A DNA stretch of 64,000 nt from Dichetophora obliterata (taxonomy: Eukaryota; Arthropoda; Insecta; Diptera; Sciomyzidae). This document shows, piece after piece, positions 46,942 through 58,405 of the stretch (position 1 is the stretch's first letter; every line of letters starts with the position of its first letter). The notes beneath the pieces are model-generated. The model made no database searches, was not told the origin of the DNA, and was given only the letters and a program-made list of their open reading frames with translations. The position numbers and the translations under genes were made by a program. The stretch lies in contig OY986435.1 of NCBI GenBank assembly GCA_963920525.1, forward strand, positions 172,895,827-172,959,826. The letters are read 5' to 3'.

Positions 46942-47267
46942 AAAATAAAAAAATAAACTGGCCATTTCAGCCCTTGGAAGGACTTTGACCTAGCTTCTAT
47001 TGATCAATTGTGTTGTGCGTGTTATTAAATGGTTGATCACAAGTGACCGAGAACTGCACCTACGTGTTTTATGCCGACTCCAAACGGCTTATGTTCTCAA
47101 GAAGCTTTACATGGTAATTTTTACTCTCTGAGGTTTGCCATTGTCTGCATAGAGGTGACGACCGAACAGAAAAATTTATTCAATTGAAAAAACTTTTTGT
47201 CTGAGCTGGAATTGAGCCCGGGCTACCGCGGTTCTTTGGCTTAGGGGCTACGCACTCTACCCACTAG
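46942..47267 (-). mobile_element. tRNA-derived SINE, copy 2
   Basis: Minus-strand copy of the SINE at 21723-22057. It is flanked by a perfect 13-bp target duplication (GCTACGTGCAACT at 46929-46941 and 47268-47280). The B box is at 47208-47219 and the A box at about 47255-47271. The T-rich 3' tail lies at 46942-46957. Head and body align with copy 1 throughout. It lies in the intron upstream of the 46216 exon, antisense to nothing recognised. Confidence 0.9.
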
Positions 47268-47281
47268 GCTACGTGCAACTA

Positions 47282-47963
47282 CCCAGCAAAATTTTTGATG
47301 CACATGTGACATGCATTCTTATAGACACTGCTTACAGAAGACATTCTATGGATCAAACTGTGCTTCTTCTTAGCCTTTTAAAGAAGTTCTTTTAAGAGGC
47401 ATTTTTATATCCTAATTCCGGAAGGCTTTCAAATGGAATTTAAATTCAATTAAAGTACAAAAATTACATATAATTATAATATATGTTTTAGATATTTTCC
47501 CAGAGATTTTTTGAAACCCCAATGAAACCCAGCAACTTACTACTTTCAACACCACAATGCCTTGAAAATCGGGGAAAAATATATTTTACGTGGAATTTTT
47601 TCAAACCCCAAACAAAACCCAAACACTTCTCATTTCCAACACCAAAATCGCGAGAATGTCGGAAAAAGGGATCTTTTTGTAGGGATTTTTTTAACCCCCA
47701 AACCACAAAAACCACTCTATTCCATGGAATGCCTTCTTAAAGTTCTTATGGAAAACACCTGCTAGAATCCTTTCATTGAAGGGCTCAAAGAAATCTTCTA
47801 TTGAAAAAGTTCTGAAAGCACTTTAAGATAAGACTAAGGAAAGCATTCTTCCCAATGACAGGCATATGTTAGAAGAATGCCTTCTGGGTATGATAGTGGA
47901 AGGGATGGAATTTAAGACTTTCCCTTCCATTTTAGCTTCTTTTGAAAGCACTTTTTTGTTGGG
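47282..47963. mobile_element. CCCAGCAAAA element, copy 1 (TA flanks)
   Basis: A 682-bp element with ends CCCAGCAAAA and inverted CCCAACAAAA, flanked by TA on both sides. It aligns end to end with 52777-53461. Frames of 67-75 codons on both strands (47488-47740) recur in the other copy because the DNA is repeated; they contain no known domain. The TA target suggests a Tc1/mariner-type MITE. Its left edge abuts the SINE target duplication. Confidence 0.75.
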
Positions 47964-48273
47964 TAATTAGGGATAGTGGTTTTTGATATGTAAAGCAAAG
48001 CATACAATTTTAAACACGCAAAAAAATTCGTAGTAGCAAGACTTTTAGAAAATGCAACTCTAGAACTTTCGAAAACATCGCATAGGAATCACTTTTTTTA
48101 CCGTTATTCTTTAGCAGTGAAGCCATTATAAATTTTGTTAAAAGGATCTCGTGCAATAAATTAGGGACAGCGACAAAATAAAACTTGTAATAATCTTATA
48201 AAATAAAAAAAGGTGATGTTATGTACATTTATAGTTAAAAAGTTATTATTAGAGTTATTTTTTGTAGTTTGCA

Positions 48274-49489
48274 ATGGGCAAAAATAAATTTTGTGACGTC
48301 AGCACCCGAGAAATTATTAATCAGATACCCCAAGATGGAAGGTCATGTCGACAAATCGCAGCTTCCTTAAAGGTTTCTGAAACTATCTATGCCGAAAAAG
48401 AAGCAGCACCATCAGTAGACACTATTAAGAGACGTTTGCGTAAAGCCAGACGTTTTGGAAGGATTTCAGGGATGAAGCCTCTATTATCTGAACGAAAGCG
48501 TAAAAAGAGGCTTAAGTTCGCTAAAAAGTATCTTCATTAGGAACTAAAAAGAGACAGAGAGTATTGTTTTCAGATGAAACTAAACAAAATAGATTGTCAC
48601 TCTACTCGATGGAAAAAAATATATCCGCCGCCCAAGTTCAAAGGAGATCAATCCAAAGTACACCCGAGCTACATTGAAGCATGGAGGAGGAAGCATTATG
48701 CTTTGGGATGCTATGTCATGGCGTGGTGTTAGCCCACTGCAAAAAATTTAGCGTCTTATGAACCGGTTCCAATATTTTGAAATTCTGGAAAATGTGATGC
48801 TGCCTCATTCGGATGAAAATATGCCCGTAACTTTTGTAACTGACCAAAGCACACCGCTCGGCTGGTCAAGTAGTTGTTTTCTGATAATCAAGTTACTGTT
48901 TTGGACTGGCCATCTTGCAGTCCTGACCTCAATCCAATTGAGAACATACGGCAGGTTGTAAAAAAAGAAGTGAGCTTGCTCAAGATAGGCTACACCCAAA
49001 AAATGTTTAGGATAAAATTACGAATAAAATCTTTGTAGAAATACAAACAGAGACTATTCGTAGAATGTACAAATGTTTTGTACATAGTACAAACGTTTGT
49101 AGTGTTGGCCGCATGAAAAAAATTTTTGAATTCGTAACTTTGTACATTCTACAAACGCTAGTTTGTAAAAATCTATAATGTATAAATTTGTGAACTGAAC
49201 GAATATTGTTTGATAATATACAAAGCGGTGGCAGCAGCGTACGTATATTTGTTCGTATCTTTGTAGATGAAACGAATGCGTTTGTAAAATATACAAATAT
49301 TTCTTTGTACAATGTACAAACGGTCATTTGTATTATTCACAAAGTCGTTCGTAGGCTGAAAAGAACAAACAGTTTTATAGAATATAATAATTGTTTTGTA
49401 CATAGTACGAAGCTTTTTTTTTGGGTGTACTTTGGAGTCTATGCCTCGCAGATGTCAAGAAGTTATTGACAGCAATGGTTTTGCAACAA
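48274..49489 (+). pseudogene. Tc1-type transposase, decayed and interrupted
   Basis: The N-terminal helix-turn-helix pair is open at 48274-48540 (M-G-K-N-K-F, G-R-S-C-R-Q-I-A-A-S-L, and a basic K-R-R-L-R-K-A-R-R-F-G-R stretch). The middle is frame-broken (W-K-K, then L-C-W-D-A-M-like sequence near 48700). The region N-V-M-L-P-H-S-D-E-N-M-P (48758 onward) precedes a destroyed second Asp motif reading T-D-Q-S-T-P. After the inserted MITE, the C-terminus M-P-R-R-C-Q-E-V-I-D-S-N-G-F-A is recognisable up to a stop at 49489. It is non-functional. Confidence 0.75.
48993..49427. mobile_element. TACAAA-rich MITE with CACCCAAAAAA ends
   Basis: A 435-bp element flanked by TA (48991-48992, 49428-49429) with inverted ends CACCCAAAAAA. 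Its body is built from many copies of tttgtaca/tgtacaaa-type half palindromes, so it can fold back extensively. Inserted within the Tc1-type pseudogene. Confidence 0.75.
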
Positions 49490-49740
49490 AATATTGACAA
49501 AATAATAATAAAATACTATATAAAATATTAAAAGTTTAAGTGACCTTAATTATACGCACGACTTTTTTTATCATATATTTATGGTTTTTTCCAGATTTTT
49601 AAAAATACTGTTGAATAATAAAAAACAGGCTTTTACATAAAGGTATGGCCTTTTCAATTTAATTTAGACCAAAACTCAGTGTTTTTCGTAAACAGAATAA
49701 CGAATTTTCCCAAATTTGGTAAGTTTAAATAGTATCCCTA

Positions 49741-51605
49741 ATTAGTTGCACGGAGCTATATATTGACAGAGGGTAAACAATGCCACTGGCCTCAGTTAAA
49801 GAATTCCTTGACGATTCGTATATGATATGTTTTGACAACTTTTTTCTGTTCATCTATTGAATTTGAAGGTATAGTAAAGCAAAGCTATTTAAAAGCACCT
49901 TGTTGTTAAAAATAACTCAGATGTTAAATTTTGCAACATTGCAAAAATTTGATATATTTTTTATAGCAAAGGCATTCAATTGCGTGTTTTGGTAAAAGCC
50001 ATATTTAAAACACAGAATAAGGTTGGAAAAGTACAAAAAATTGTTTGCTTTGTTTTATATTTCTTAGCATTAAGAACAGATATGCTCTCCACTGTCCTTA
50101 AACATTTAGTTAATGACCAGAATTTGCGAAACATACTTTAATTTGTATAAATTTTGTCACTTTCTTTAATTTAATGTTTACATGCTATATACATCTTTCT
50201 ATTATGTTTATATATAACTAGTGGATTTGATAGACGTTTTCCTGCCCTAATTCAAAAAATTTGTTTGTGACTGTTTTGTGAGCTTGTGACAAGTGTGGAA
50301 GTGTCCAAGCAACTTGGCATTCGAGCAACACATGACAGACGTTTCCTTTTGAAACTTCAATGAATGTAAAATTAGGATTGGTTACATTTATGTATATAGT
50401 GAACGCAAATTTTACCCATAGCACAGGATGTAGATACAAAGTTTCACCAAAATTGAAACACTTTTTGAATTCAATAACTTTTATTAACTCGGAATGTGAA
50501 GAGGTTGATGGAACTTATAGATATATGATGTATGATTTTTTATTATTTGGAAGCATTAACAATATAAGAGCACAAAAAGTAGTGACGTTGAAAATAACCG
50601 TTGTTTTTGACGGTTTTGTAAAGGATTTGCTATGAAGCGCCCTCAAAAATGTAATATGCTTGACTTACACAATATCATTGCAACATCGTTGTAAAATAAT
50701 CTAAAAAAAAAGATTAATTAGATCGAAAATCCATGTACTCTATTGTCTTTTCTGAGTATAAGTAAACATAATAACATGATTTCGTACTAAATAATTGTTC
50801 CACTGAAAAATTGTCACTGGGGTTGAACTGGAAATAAAAAAAACAAGGTCGTCTGAATGACGAATTGTGAACTTGAAGTTACAAACTAATTCATATTAAT
50901 TATTGGAATAATCAATACTCCAGCCCGAATAATCAATACTCCAAATGTTATTATAGTGCTTTCCGTACTTCTTAACTTATCAGCGTTTGAAACATCGTCT
51001 GAAAATTTACAAATACTACAATTAACACAATAACTTTTATAAGTATATTTGCGCCGTGCAAGAAAAATTTAAAAAAAATTTATCCTATCTATTTTCCATT
51101 ACTAATAGAAAGATTTTCTCAAACGGGATTGTCGAGTACGGAGATGCCAGATATGGCGATATCTCGCCAAACTGGTGGCTTAAACGACCACTTCGGCGGG
51201 TTGACGAAAAAGTGGCGGTTGAAACATTTGTTGGCTATATTTTGGCGGTACTCCCCTAAAAAGAGACTAAATCCTTTTTTTCATTATACAATACTTTTTA
51301 CAAAGCCAACATTTTTCCTCTCTAAATCTTAATTCGCCAAGCAACGATGCTACCAAAACATAAAACATTTGAATAGTTGATTTCGCTTGAATTTGTTCAG
51401 TTTGAGCGCTAAAATACTAATAAATCAGGAAGGAACAAGAAAATATATAAAAGACTGGGAATATTTAAGTTGGGTTCATGGTAAGAAGTTTTATATATAG
51501 AGCATTTATATTACAATTATGAGGATGGAGTATTACAATTTGCTAAAAACCATCATTATTTTTTGGATGTTATAGACTTGGATGTAAAAGAGAATACTCT
51601 ATACG
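49741..51605. other. Intergenic/intronic sequence, nothing recognised
   Basis: AT-rich. A 91-codon plus-strand frame at 50360-50635 and an overlapping minus-strand frame lack recognisable domains or splice context. A GC-richer patch at 51125-51255 (tggcgg-type phrases, echoed near 52557) could be a relic element, but I find no convincing ends. Confidence 0.4.
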
Positions 51606-51794
51606 TACTTTTTACACGCTCAAAAATCTTTAACTTAATTCTTGTAAATCCTGTATTGTATATCTGACGACACCGAAGCTGTATTAAGATTTAATCGACG
51701 CCAATTATTAAAATTGAGTATTATTCCTTTATGGGACTAAGCCTCAATGGGTGCTTGTTAAATTAAATTATTTTCGGCAAAAAAAAAAATATAA

Positions 51795-51870
51795 CTAAAC
51801 CTGTGGGGTACGAACCAACTACGCTTAGGTTACAAGTTTATGGCTCTACCAAATGCTTTTTGAAGACACA
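51795..51870 (-). repeat. tRNA-like remnant
   Basis: On the minus strand, an A-box-like AAGCATTTGGTAGAGCC is followed by a putative anticodon-loop CTTGTAACC and a B-box-like GTTGGTTCGTACCCC. The spacing suits a tRNA, but the acceptor stem does not pair. It is probably a SINE head or tRNA pseudogene. Confidence 0.45.
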
Positions 51871-51930
51871 TGTATAGACAAATCATAACTGCTGCTTTCT
51901 TAGAGTATTCCAACATGTAATAAACATTCG

Positions 51931-52167
51931 CCCTTATTCTTGAATCCGCGTCGAGTAAATGTCGTCGTTGAGAGCTCACATTCATCAATGAATCGTCGTC
52001 GAAGATCATTTCGACGATCAAAAATTATAATATTTATTTGACGACGTATACACAATAATTGAGTGAACAAACACTGCAGATCTCGATGTTGAAATTGAAA
52101 GTCAAGAATATAACAATTTTGTTCAACGTCGTTTTGAGAGCGAGCGTGAGTTCAAGAATAAGGTTGA
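51931..52167. mobile_element. Hairpin MITE with CCTTATTCTTGAA ends
   Basis: The ends ccttattcttgaat and ttcaagaataagg are inverse matches, and the interior contains many cgtcgtcg/cgacgac half-palindromes. It is nested inside the 51615-52292 element. No target duplication is clear. Confidence 0.5.
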
Positions 52168-52776
52168 TTATTTTTTGATTTATTAAAAAAATTTCTAATA
52201 ATTTGAACCTTTTAAATTCTAATAGAACAAGTAATAAGAAATGCATAATTCCAACGATTGCATTAAAAATTAGTTCAAGATTTTTGACCGTGTACTTTTT
52301 ATTTTATTTTTTTGTTCTAATGCTATCGTTTTTACATAATTTAAAAAAAAATTCTGATCGTGAACCTTTTTTAAGATGTTTGTACGGTTTGTATATTTTA
52401 ATGTTTTAATATTAACAAATTTAACTATATCTAATAAGAGATCTAAGCCGACATTTCTGGTCATATGTAAAAATATAATAAAAATATTTATGACGATATG
52501 TACCAATACATTACGATTTTATTTATTTTCTTAAAATTTTATAAGAAATAAATGTTGGCGGTTTTTGGCGGCTGAGTTGTCGAAAAATAGCGACCAAGAG
52601 TACTGGCTACTCTGGCCGAGCATGCTACCGATTAAAAGATACACCATTCAGAAGTTGAACTTTGATGAGCGTATCTACTCATTATATTTCACATGCTCCC
52701 TCGTGATTAGTAATTAATCAGTATACTGAAATGAGATATCGATAATTTTGTGTATACAGAACAAAATTTGACACCA

Positions 52777-53461
52777 CCCAGCAAAATTTTTGATGCAAAT
52801 GTGACATGCATTCCTAGGGACACTGACTTCGAGAAGACATTCTATAGATCAAAATGTGCTTCTTCTTAGCCTTATAAAGAAGTTCTTTCAAGAGGCATTC
52901 TTATAATCTACTTCTGAATGACATTCAAATGGAATTTAAATTCAATTAAAGTACAAAAATTAAATATAATTATAAAATATGTTTAAGATATTTTCCGAGG
53001 GATTTTTTAAAACCCCAAATGAAACCCAACAACTTACTACTTCCAACAACAAAATGCTTTGAAAATCGGGAAAAAGAATAATTTACGTGGAATTTTTTCA
53101 AACCCCTAACAAAACCCAAACACTTCTCATTTCCAACACCAAACTCGCGAGAATGTCGGAAAAAGGGATCTTTTTGCAGGGATTTTTTTAACCCCAAGCC
53201 ACTAAAACCATTCTATTCCATGGAATGCCTTCTTAAAGTTCTTATGGAAAACACCTGCAAGAATCCTTTCATTGAAGGGCTCAAAGAAATCTTCTATTGA
53301 AAAAGTTCTGGAAGCACTTCTAGAGAAGATTAATGAAAGCATTCCCCCCAATGACATGCATATGTTAAAAGAATGCCTTCTTGGTATGAAAGTGGAAGGG
53401 ATGGAAATCAAGACTTTCCCTTCCAATTTAGCTTCTTTTGGAAGCTTTTTTTTTTGCTGGG
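52777..53461. mobile_element. CCCAGCAAAA element, copy 2
   Basis: A 685-bp copy of the 47282-47963 element in the same orientation, with ends CCCAGCAAAA and the perfect inverse. The flanking dinucleotide is CA on both sides here. The copies share frames on both strands, including one at 53272-53559 that runs past the element end, which argues against a selected protein. Confidence 0.75.
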
Positions 53462-53786
53462 CAGTAGGGAATCCAATCCCGGAAGCTTTTCTTTATCCCA
53501 GGATTATGGGTATTGAAAATCTCAATCCCGGTATTAGTTCAGCGTTGTTTTCAGTGTAGTTAAAAATCCTCGTGGTATTGATACCACACTTTACCTAGCG
53601 GTTTTTATATTTTTTGTTGTTTTACATAAAATCTCTAAAAACCAAAAGTGTGGTAAGTTTAAGTAATCCAATGATATGTAAATGAATGTGGTTTTAGCAG
53701 TTCCATAAACAGCTGATCGGTTGCCAGGTATTTTTTAATTGCAAAAATGAAAGAAGCTCAAAATGCAAGTTAAACCATTTATGCCA

Positions 53787-54599
53787 CACGCTCAGAAATC
53801 TTGGAATTAATTGTAAGTCAAGCGTTGGAATCATGCGTTTTTTTAATATATTTTTGATTAAAACTTATACTTTCAAGTATATTACAAAATTGATTTAATG
53901 TTATCTGTATTAAAGTATAATAAAAATTGTATTATATACAAGTTATAATACAAATTGTCTTAAAATATAATACAAATATCTACCAAGCATCTGTCAAATT
54001 GTCATTCTGATTCTGAAATCTGACGTTGTCAAAATAATACCTAAAGAAATAGTTTTTGTTAACGAAAAACCGTATATTATAAAAGAAACTTTAAATGAAT
54101 AAATATTTTGTTATTGGTTGACCAAATAATTTCTTTTTATTTCACTTGGAATTTTAAAAGTAAGTAAACATATAAAAGATTTATAGCTTTATTCCATAAA
54201 TGTTCCATAAATTTATTACATAAATGTTGATTTTTCCTTTCACCTTTTCAGGAAAATATGTATTAAATGTTATACATCTTGTATTACTGTTTAATACAAT
54301 CTGTATTACTATTTAATATAATTTGATACAATTTGTATTACTATTTAATACAATTTGTATTAATATTTAATAAATTTTTTTTATTCGTATTACTTTTTAG
54401 TAACTGAAGTATTACACTTGATTACAAATGTATTAATATATAAACCAGAATAGTATTGTTCTAAACTTAGTTTCTATTCCAATTCTGTATTAGAATTCAA
54501 TTTTAATATTTGAAATATATTAGATTCTAATGCAATTCTGGTGTGGTCATATATACAATACAGTTTTTATTAGAATTTAATCCAAGATTTCTGAGCGTG
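53787..54599. mobile_element. CACGCTCA element, copy B
   Basis: The inverted ends CACGCTCAGAAATCTTGGA (19-bp perfect) match the termini of 51615-52292, so this is the same family. The 813-bp interior is mainly tataatacaaattgtatta-type repeats. No matching 9-bp duplication is visible at its flanks. Confidence 0.65.
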
Positions 54600-55760
54600 C
54601 ATATATTAATAAAATATATCAAATTCGATAGTTAATTTATTTGCATAGTAACAAAAAGTTATAGTGGGAGGTTCCCAACCACAAATTATATTTTAATGGA
54701 TGCTCATAATTGTGATTTACACTATGATAAACAAACCACAATTCCGCGATATCACACAATTGTGAATACCCATATTGTTAACAAACACAAAAAAAATTAT
54801 ATAATATTAATGACTAGCAATTGTATTAATTTAAAGAATAAAAAAATATAAAAAAAAATAAATTCTAGAATAGCTTAAGGTATTATTATATAAATGTTAA
54901 ACATTTGTTTCATGAGTTTTTTGTGTTTTTTAAGGTTAGAAAAGACTTTTCTATTTTTTTTATACTAATACATTAAGCTGATCGACGCGTTTTTTTTCGT
55001 TTTGTTCGGATATTATTACAAATATGTATAACGCACTGATGAGAAGCACTGTTCTGATTCTATGCTAGTTATAGACAATTGTAAGCAATTTGTAAGTTTC
55101 GTTCACGATTGCCTTCACCACAAAACAAAATTATTTCCTAAGTCAGAATATTTGACAATTTTTAAATACATATAAGTCTTTGCTCCAGTAATTCACACCC
55201 AACGTCCTAACAATCTTTTTCAGCATCAATAAGAGGTTTTTTAATTCTATATTCATATCAACTTCAAAATGCAATGGTTACATTGACATGAATATTTGCA
55301 ATAGAAACTTTTTATTTGAAAATTTTGGGATCCCGGAAAGAAAATCCCGGAATGTAAAGGGGCTTAAATCATCCGGATTTTGGGATCTCAGGATTAACTA
55401 CCCAATAAGTATGTATAATTATACTTTGCAACAACGTTTCTGTACAGTAGATGCCACTGCACTTTTCTTATTGATTTTTGGCCTCTAAGAACTAAAATTG
55501 GACAAAAAAACACAAAAAAATGTTTGAGCACAGTTGTATTCAAAAATTTTTATATAAAGTTGCATATATTTCAACATATTTTAGATGATCACCCTATTTT
55601 TCCATTATTTTACTTCTCAAAAAGCTTATTTTTCTAATGAAATCAGTACTTTTAAGTGCAAATGATAAATGTACCACTTTTTGGATATCATGATGAATTT
55701 TTAAAAATATATCCGATTTTTGTGAACGATCATATGAAAAGTAAAACTTTAGGTTGGACA
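54600..55760. other. AT-rich sequence, nothing recognised
   Basis: Around 55320-55405 a short stretch of tcccgga phrases resembles 53465-53545 and 61500-61570, suggesting an old dispersed repeat. No genes. Confidence 0.4.
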
Positions 55761-55766
55761 CAGCTG

Positions 55767-55835
55767 AATCACTCAAGACTACTGAAGAGGAAATGTAGCT
55801 ATTTCCGAAACAGGCTGTCAGTCTGCTGTGTGATT
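55767..55835 (+). ncRNA. Type I hammerhead ribozyme-like motif (copy 2)
   Basis: The second copy of the 13814-13889 motif, same strand. The core CTGAAGA is at 55782-55788, stem II pairs GGAAAT 55789-55794 with ATTTCC 55801-55806, and GAAA is at 55807-55810. Stem III pairs ACA 55810-55812 with TGT 55816-55818, and the cleavage-site C is at 55819. In stem I, GACT 55777-55780 can pair with AGTC 55820-55823, leaving A55781 unpaired because the base after the cleavage site has been lost relative to copy 1. Outer stem I pairs AATCAC 55767-55772 with GTGATT 55830-55835. Stem II is better paired than in copy 1. A (GTT)-like run follows, as in copy 1. Confidence 0.72.
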
Positions 55836-55869
55836 GACTTTTTACAGAATTGTTGTTGCTTTCTTTCTA

Positions 55870-57368
55870 CTCTTTCTCTCTTTCTACTTCTATTACTTGA
55901 CCTAAGGCTCTAAACATATCCTTGTAAATTCATGAACAGGTCACAATTTAATTATATATCCGATTTCAATTTTTACGCTATGATTTTTGTATGAAACTTG
56001 GAACAAGAATTAGGAAACTAGCAAATTTGAAGTTATCATTTTTATCGTGTGGTTATAGCACACAGCTTTTTTGCTGTAAAACACTCCATTCAGGTGCTGT
56101 AAAACACGCCATTTTAAGATTAGTGTTAACTTAAGAAGCGTCTATTTAATAGTCTTTTGAAATTTTAGATGAACACATTTTAATTAATTTATGTTAAAAA
56201 ATTCACAGTTTCGATAGTATCGTAAGTACAGACGTAGAATTCCTTTTTATACAGTAATAGAGAAAAATTCTGCTTTTTCATTTATATGTATTAAACTATT
56301 ACACATTTTAAAACTGCTTTAAAGCATTTCATTTTATAAAACAAATTATTTAAAAATAAATTTGTTTTGTATACTTATTTTTCGTTTGATATAATTAGTG
56401 ATGAATTGTCAAGAACAATTTAAAGAAGATCACGCCTTATGTGCGCAGAAATGGCAATCTACTGTGCAGGTCTACGTCATAAGTGAAAATACATCCAAAC
56501 AAAAATATCACATAAACAACAAACGAAACTAAGCAAATGAATCTGATTGGCTGAATGGGAAACGAACGAAATACACACAAAGAAACAGTCAAACTGCTCT
56601 TAAAATAAATCGAGCAACATAGCTATTTTTTGTGAAGGGATCAACACGGAAGTCAACACCCCAATAAGATATAAAATTTTTATCAAAGAAAGTAATGAAA
56701 AATATTAATATTTTTTCTGTACAAGCGTTGTTTTTTGATTTAAAATTATTTCTTTTACAAAACCAAGATTTTATAAGAAAATGAGGAGATTTTTAAATCG
56801 AATACCCCTATTAAAAATTTTTTACTACGTTTTTTTAGTCAGTTTGACTCTCTTTTCTCTTGCACTTCTGACGTCACATTCACGTGCGCACAAAGAGAGC
56901 GGACATGCGCAAGGCGGAATCTTGAATATATAATTCTTAATGAATTGTTGTTCTTGTTAACTTTTTTGTTGGTTAAAGTTAAATGTAATTCAAAGTTATG
57001 TTAAATAAATCAATATATATATTTCGAAAAATTATGAATTATTTATTTTTCCTGTTGTAAGGAGCATATATGTGAACAAATATGTGTTTATTTTAAAATT
57101 AATTTAAAATTTAAATCTTAGTTAACAAAATATATTTTTAATAAGGCAAAAATACAATTCATAATATAAATAATTCGAATTTATTATGATATTTTAAGAG
57201 CAAATAACGTTTTCAAGGCACAACGCATGCGCAAATCACGTATTAGCAGTGCATTTTCTTGTAGCTACATACTGGCTCTGTAGCTACATGCATCTGCATT
57301 CTCTATTGAGTTTATCTTGCTGAAAATAAGCAAAACCAAAAACAAACGACACTAACCAAAGCAACTAC
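55870..57368. other. AT-rich sequence with one dispersed-repeat copy
   Basis: 56800-56945 (minus) is the second copy of the repeat at 40310-40810 (gcggacatgcgcaaggcgga near 56899). The rest is unremarkable, with no coding signal. Confidence 0.45.
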
Positions 57369-58114
57369 CCAGTGGGCAATTGCAGGAATCCGAAGGCCTT
57401 CTAGCAGGCCTTCGTTAGTTTTGTTCAGGCCATCCACAATCCTTGCAAACACCATTTTATTGCTTGTATGAAGTGGGAAAATTTGTCAGTACTTTGTTAA
57501 AAAGCCCTCCTAAAAGCGCTTTTTTGAAAATGCATTCTTAAAGTACTTTCTTCATAAGCCCTGATTAATTCACTTCGTTCACTTTTCCTTAAATAGGTGC
57601 TCTCTAGGCAGACCTTCGGGCAGGCCTTTGTTAAAATTTAATATACCTTTTACACTCCTTGCAAACACCGTTTTATTGTTTGTTTGGGTTGGGAAAATTA
57701 GTCAGTACTTCTGCACTCACTTTGCTAAAAGCTAAAAGCGTCCTGCTAAAAGCGCTTTTTTAAAAATGCATTCTCATAGTACTTTCTCATAAGCCCTGAT
57801 TAAACTATTTTGTTTATTATGTTTGCTATTGTACTTTAACATCATTAAATAATAAATCATTAGTCATTAAAAAATATATATTCATAAAAAAAATTAAGAC
57901 AATTTTTAGACTGGTGCATTACCAAAGTAGCTACAAAAAATTCTATATTACATTCTAAAATTTTAATATATTTTTAACATAAGCCCTTTGCGATGCCATG
58001 GTCACGAAATGATGTGATTTATATTTTAATGCAAATTCACTACTTAGTTAATTTTTTAAGATAATTTAGTTATACTTAATAATATTTTTGTGTGCTCATG
58101 ACAATGAGTTGTCG

Positions 58115-58385
58115 GCATTGTGCTCGTTGTACGATGTTGTGGACATGCGAATTCTTGTAAAACATAGGTTTTGTGACAAATTGATGATGGACAAACGGTA
58201 CATATAGCTCTGTTGGTAGTTGCATAGTTCGCTGGCTTTTTTTTACAGGATTTGCAAAAGTAGAGGCATTCTAGACTTTTCGTTTATCGGACAACATCTA
58301 CAGACAACTGAGTTCTTGTCATTCTTTCTTTACGTCGAATTAATTACTGAACAAGATCACGTCCAAGTTTTTTAACATATAGTCT
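58115..58385 (-). pseudogene. piggyBac-like transposase C-terminal Cys-rich remnant
   Basis: On the minus strand, starting near 58277, a frame without stops reads C-L-Y-F-C-K-S-C-K-K-K, then A-I-C-T-V-C-P-S-S-I-C-H-K-T, then C-P-Q-H. This zinc-binding Cys/His spacing fits the C-terminal domain of piggyBac transposases. Upstream in another frame, V-K-K-L-G-R-D-L-V and L-I-R-R-K-E-R-M resemble the segment that precedes it in that family. The frames are broken and no catalytic Asp region was found. Assignment is by pattern only. Confidence 0.42.
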
Positions 58386-58405
58386 GCATTTGAATGTCTT
58401 TAAAG

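Larger units (their letters stand above)
48164..49738 (+). mobile_element. Tc1-like element, degraded, with a MITE inside
   Basis: The element lies between TA dinucleotides (48162-48163, 49739-49740) with short inverted ends GGGACA/GGGATA. It carries a plus-strand Tc1-type transposase remnant from 48274 to about 49489, split by a 435-bp MITE at 48993-49427. Low TIR similarity makes the outer boundaries tentative; the coding match is firm. Confidence 0.65.
51615..52292. mobile_element. CACGCTCA element with 9-bp TSD (MULE-like), copy A
   Basis: A 678-bp element with imperfect about 30-bp inverted ends (CACGCTCAAAAATCTT on the left; CACGGTCAAAAATCTT read from the right) and a perfect 9-bp duplication TACTTTTTA (51606-51614, 52293-52301). 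A 9-bp TSD points to a Mutator-like element. Inside lie a tRNA-like remnant (51795-51870) and a hairpin MITE (51931-52167). No transposase. Confidence 0.75.

Noticed and set aside
50360..50635. 91-codon plus-strand frame
   Set aside because: No recognised motif, no codon bias, and an equally long overlapping frame on the other strand; not enough to call a gene.
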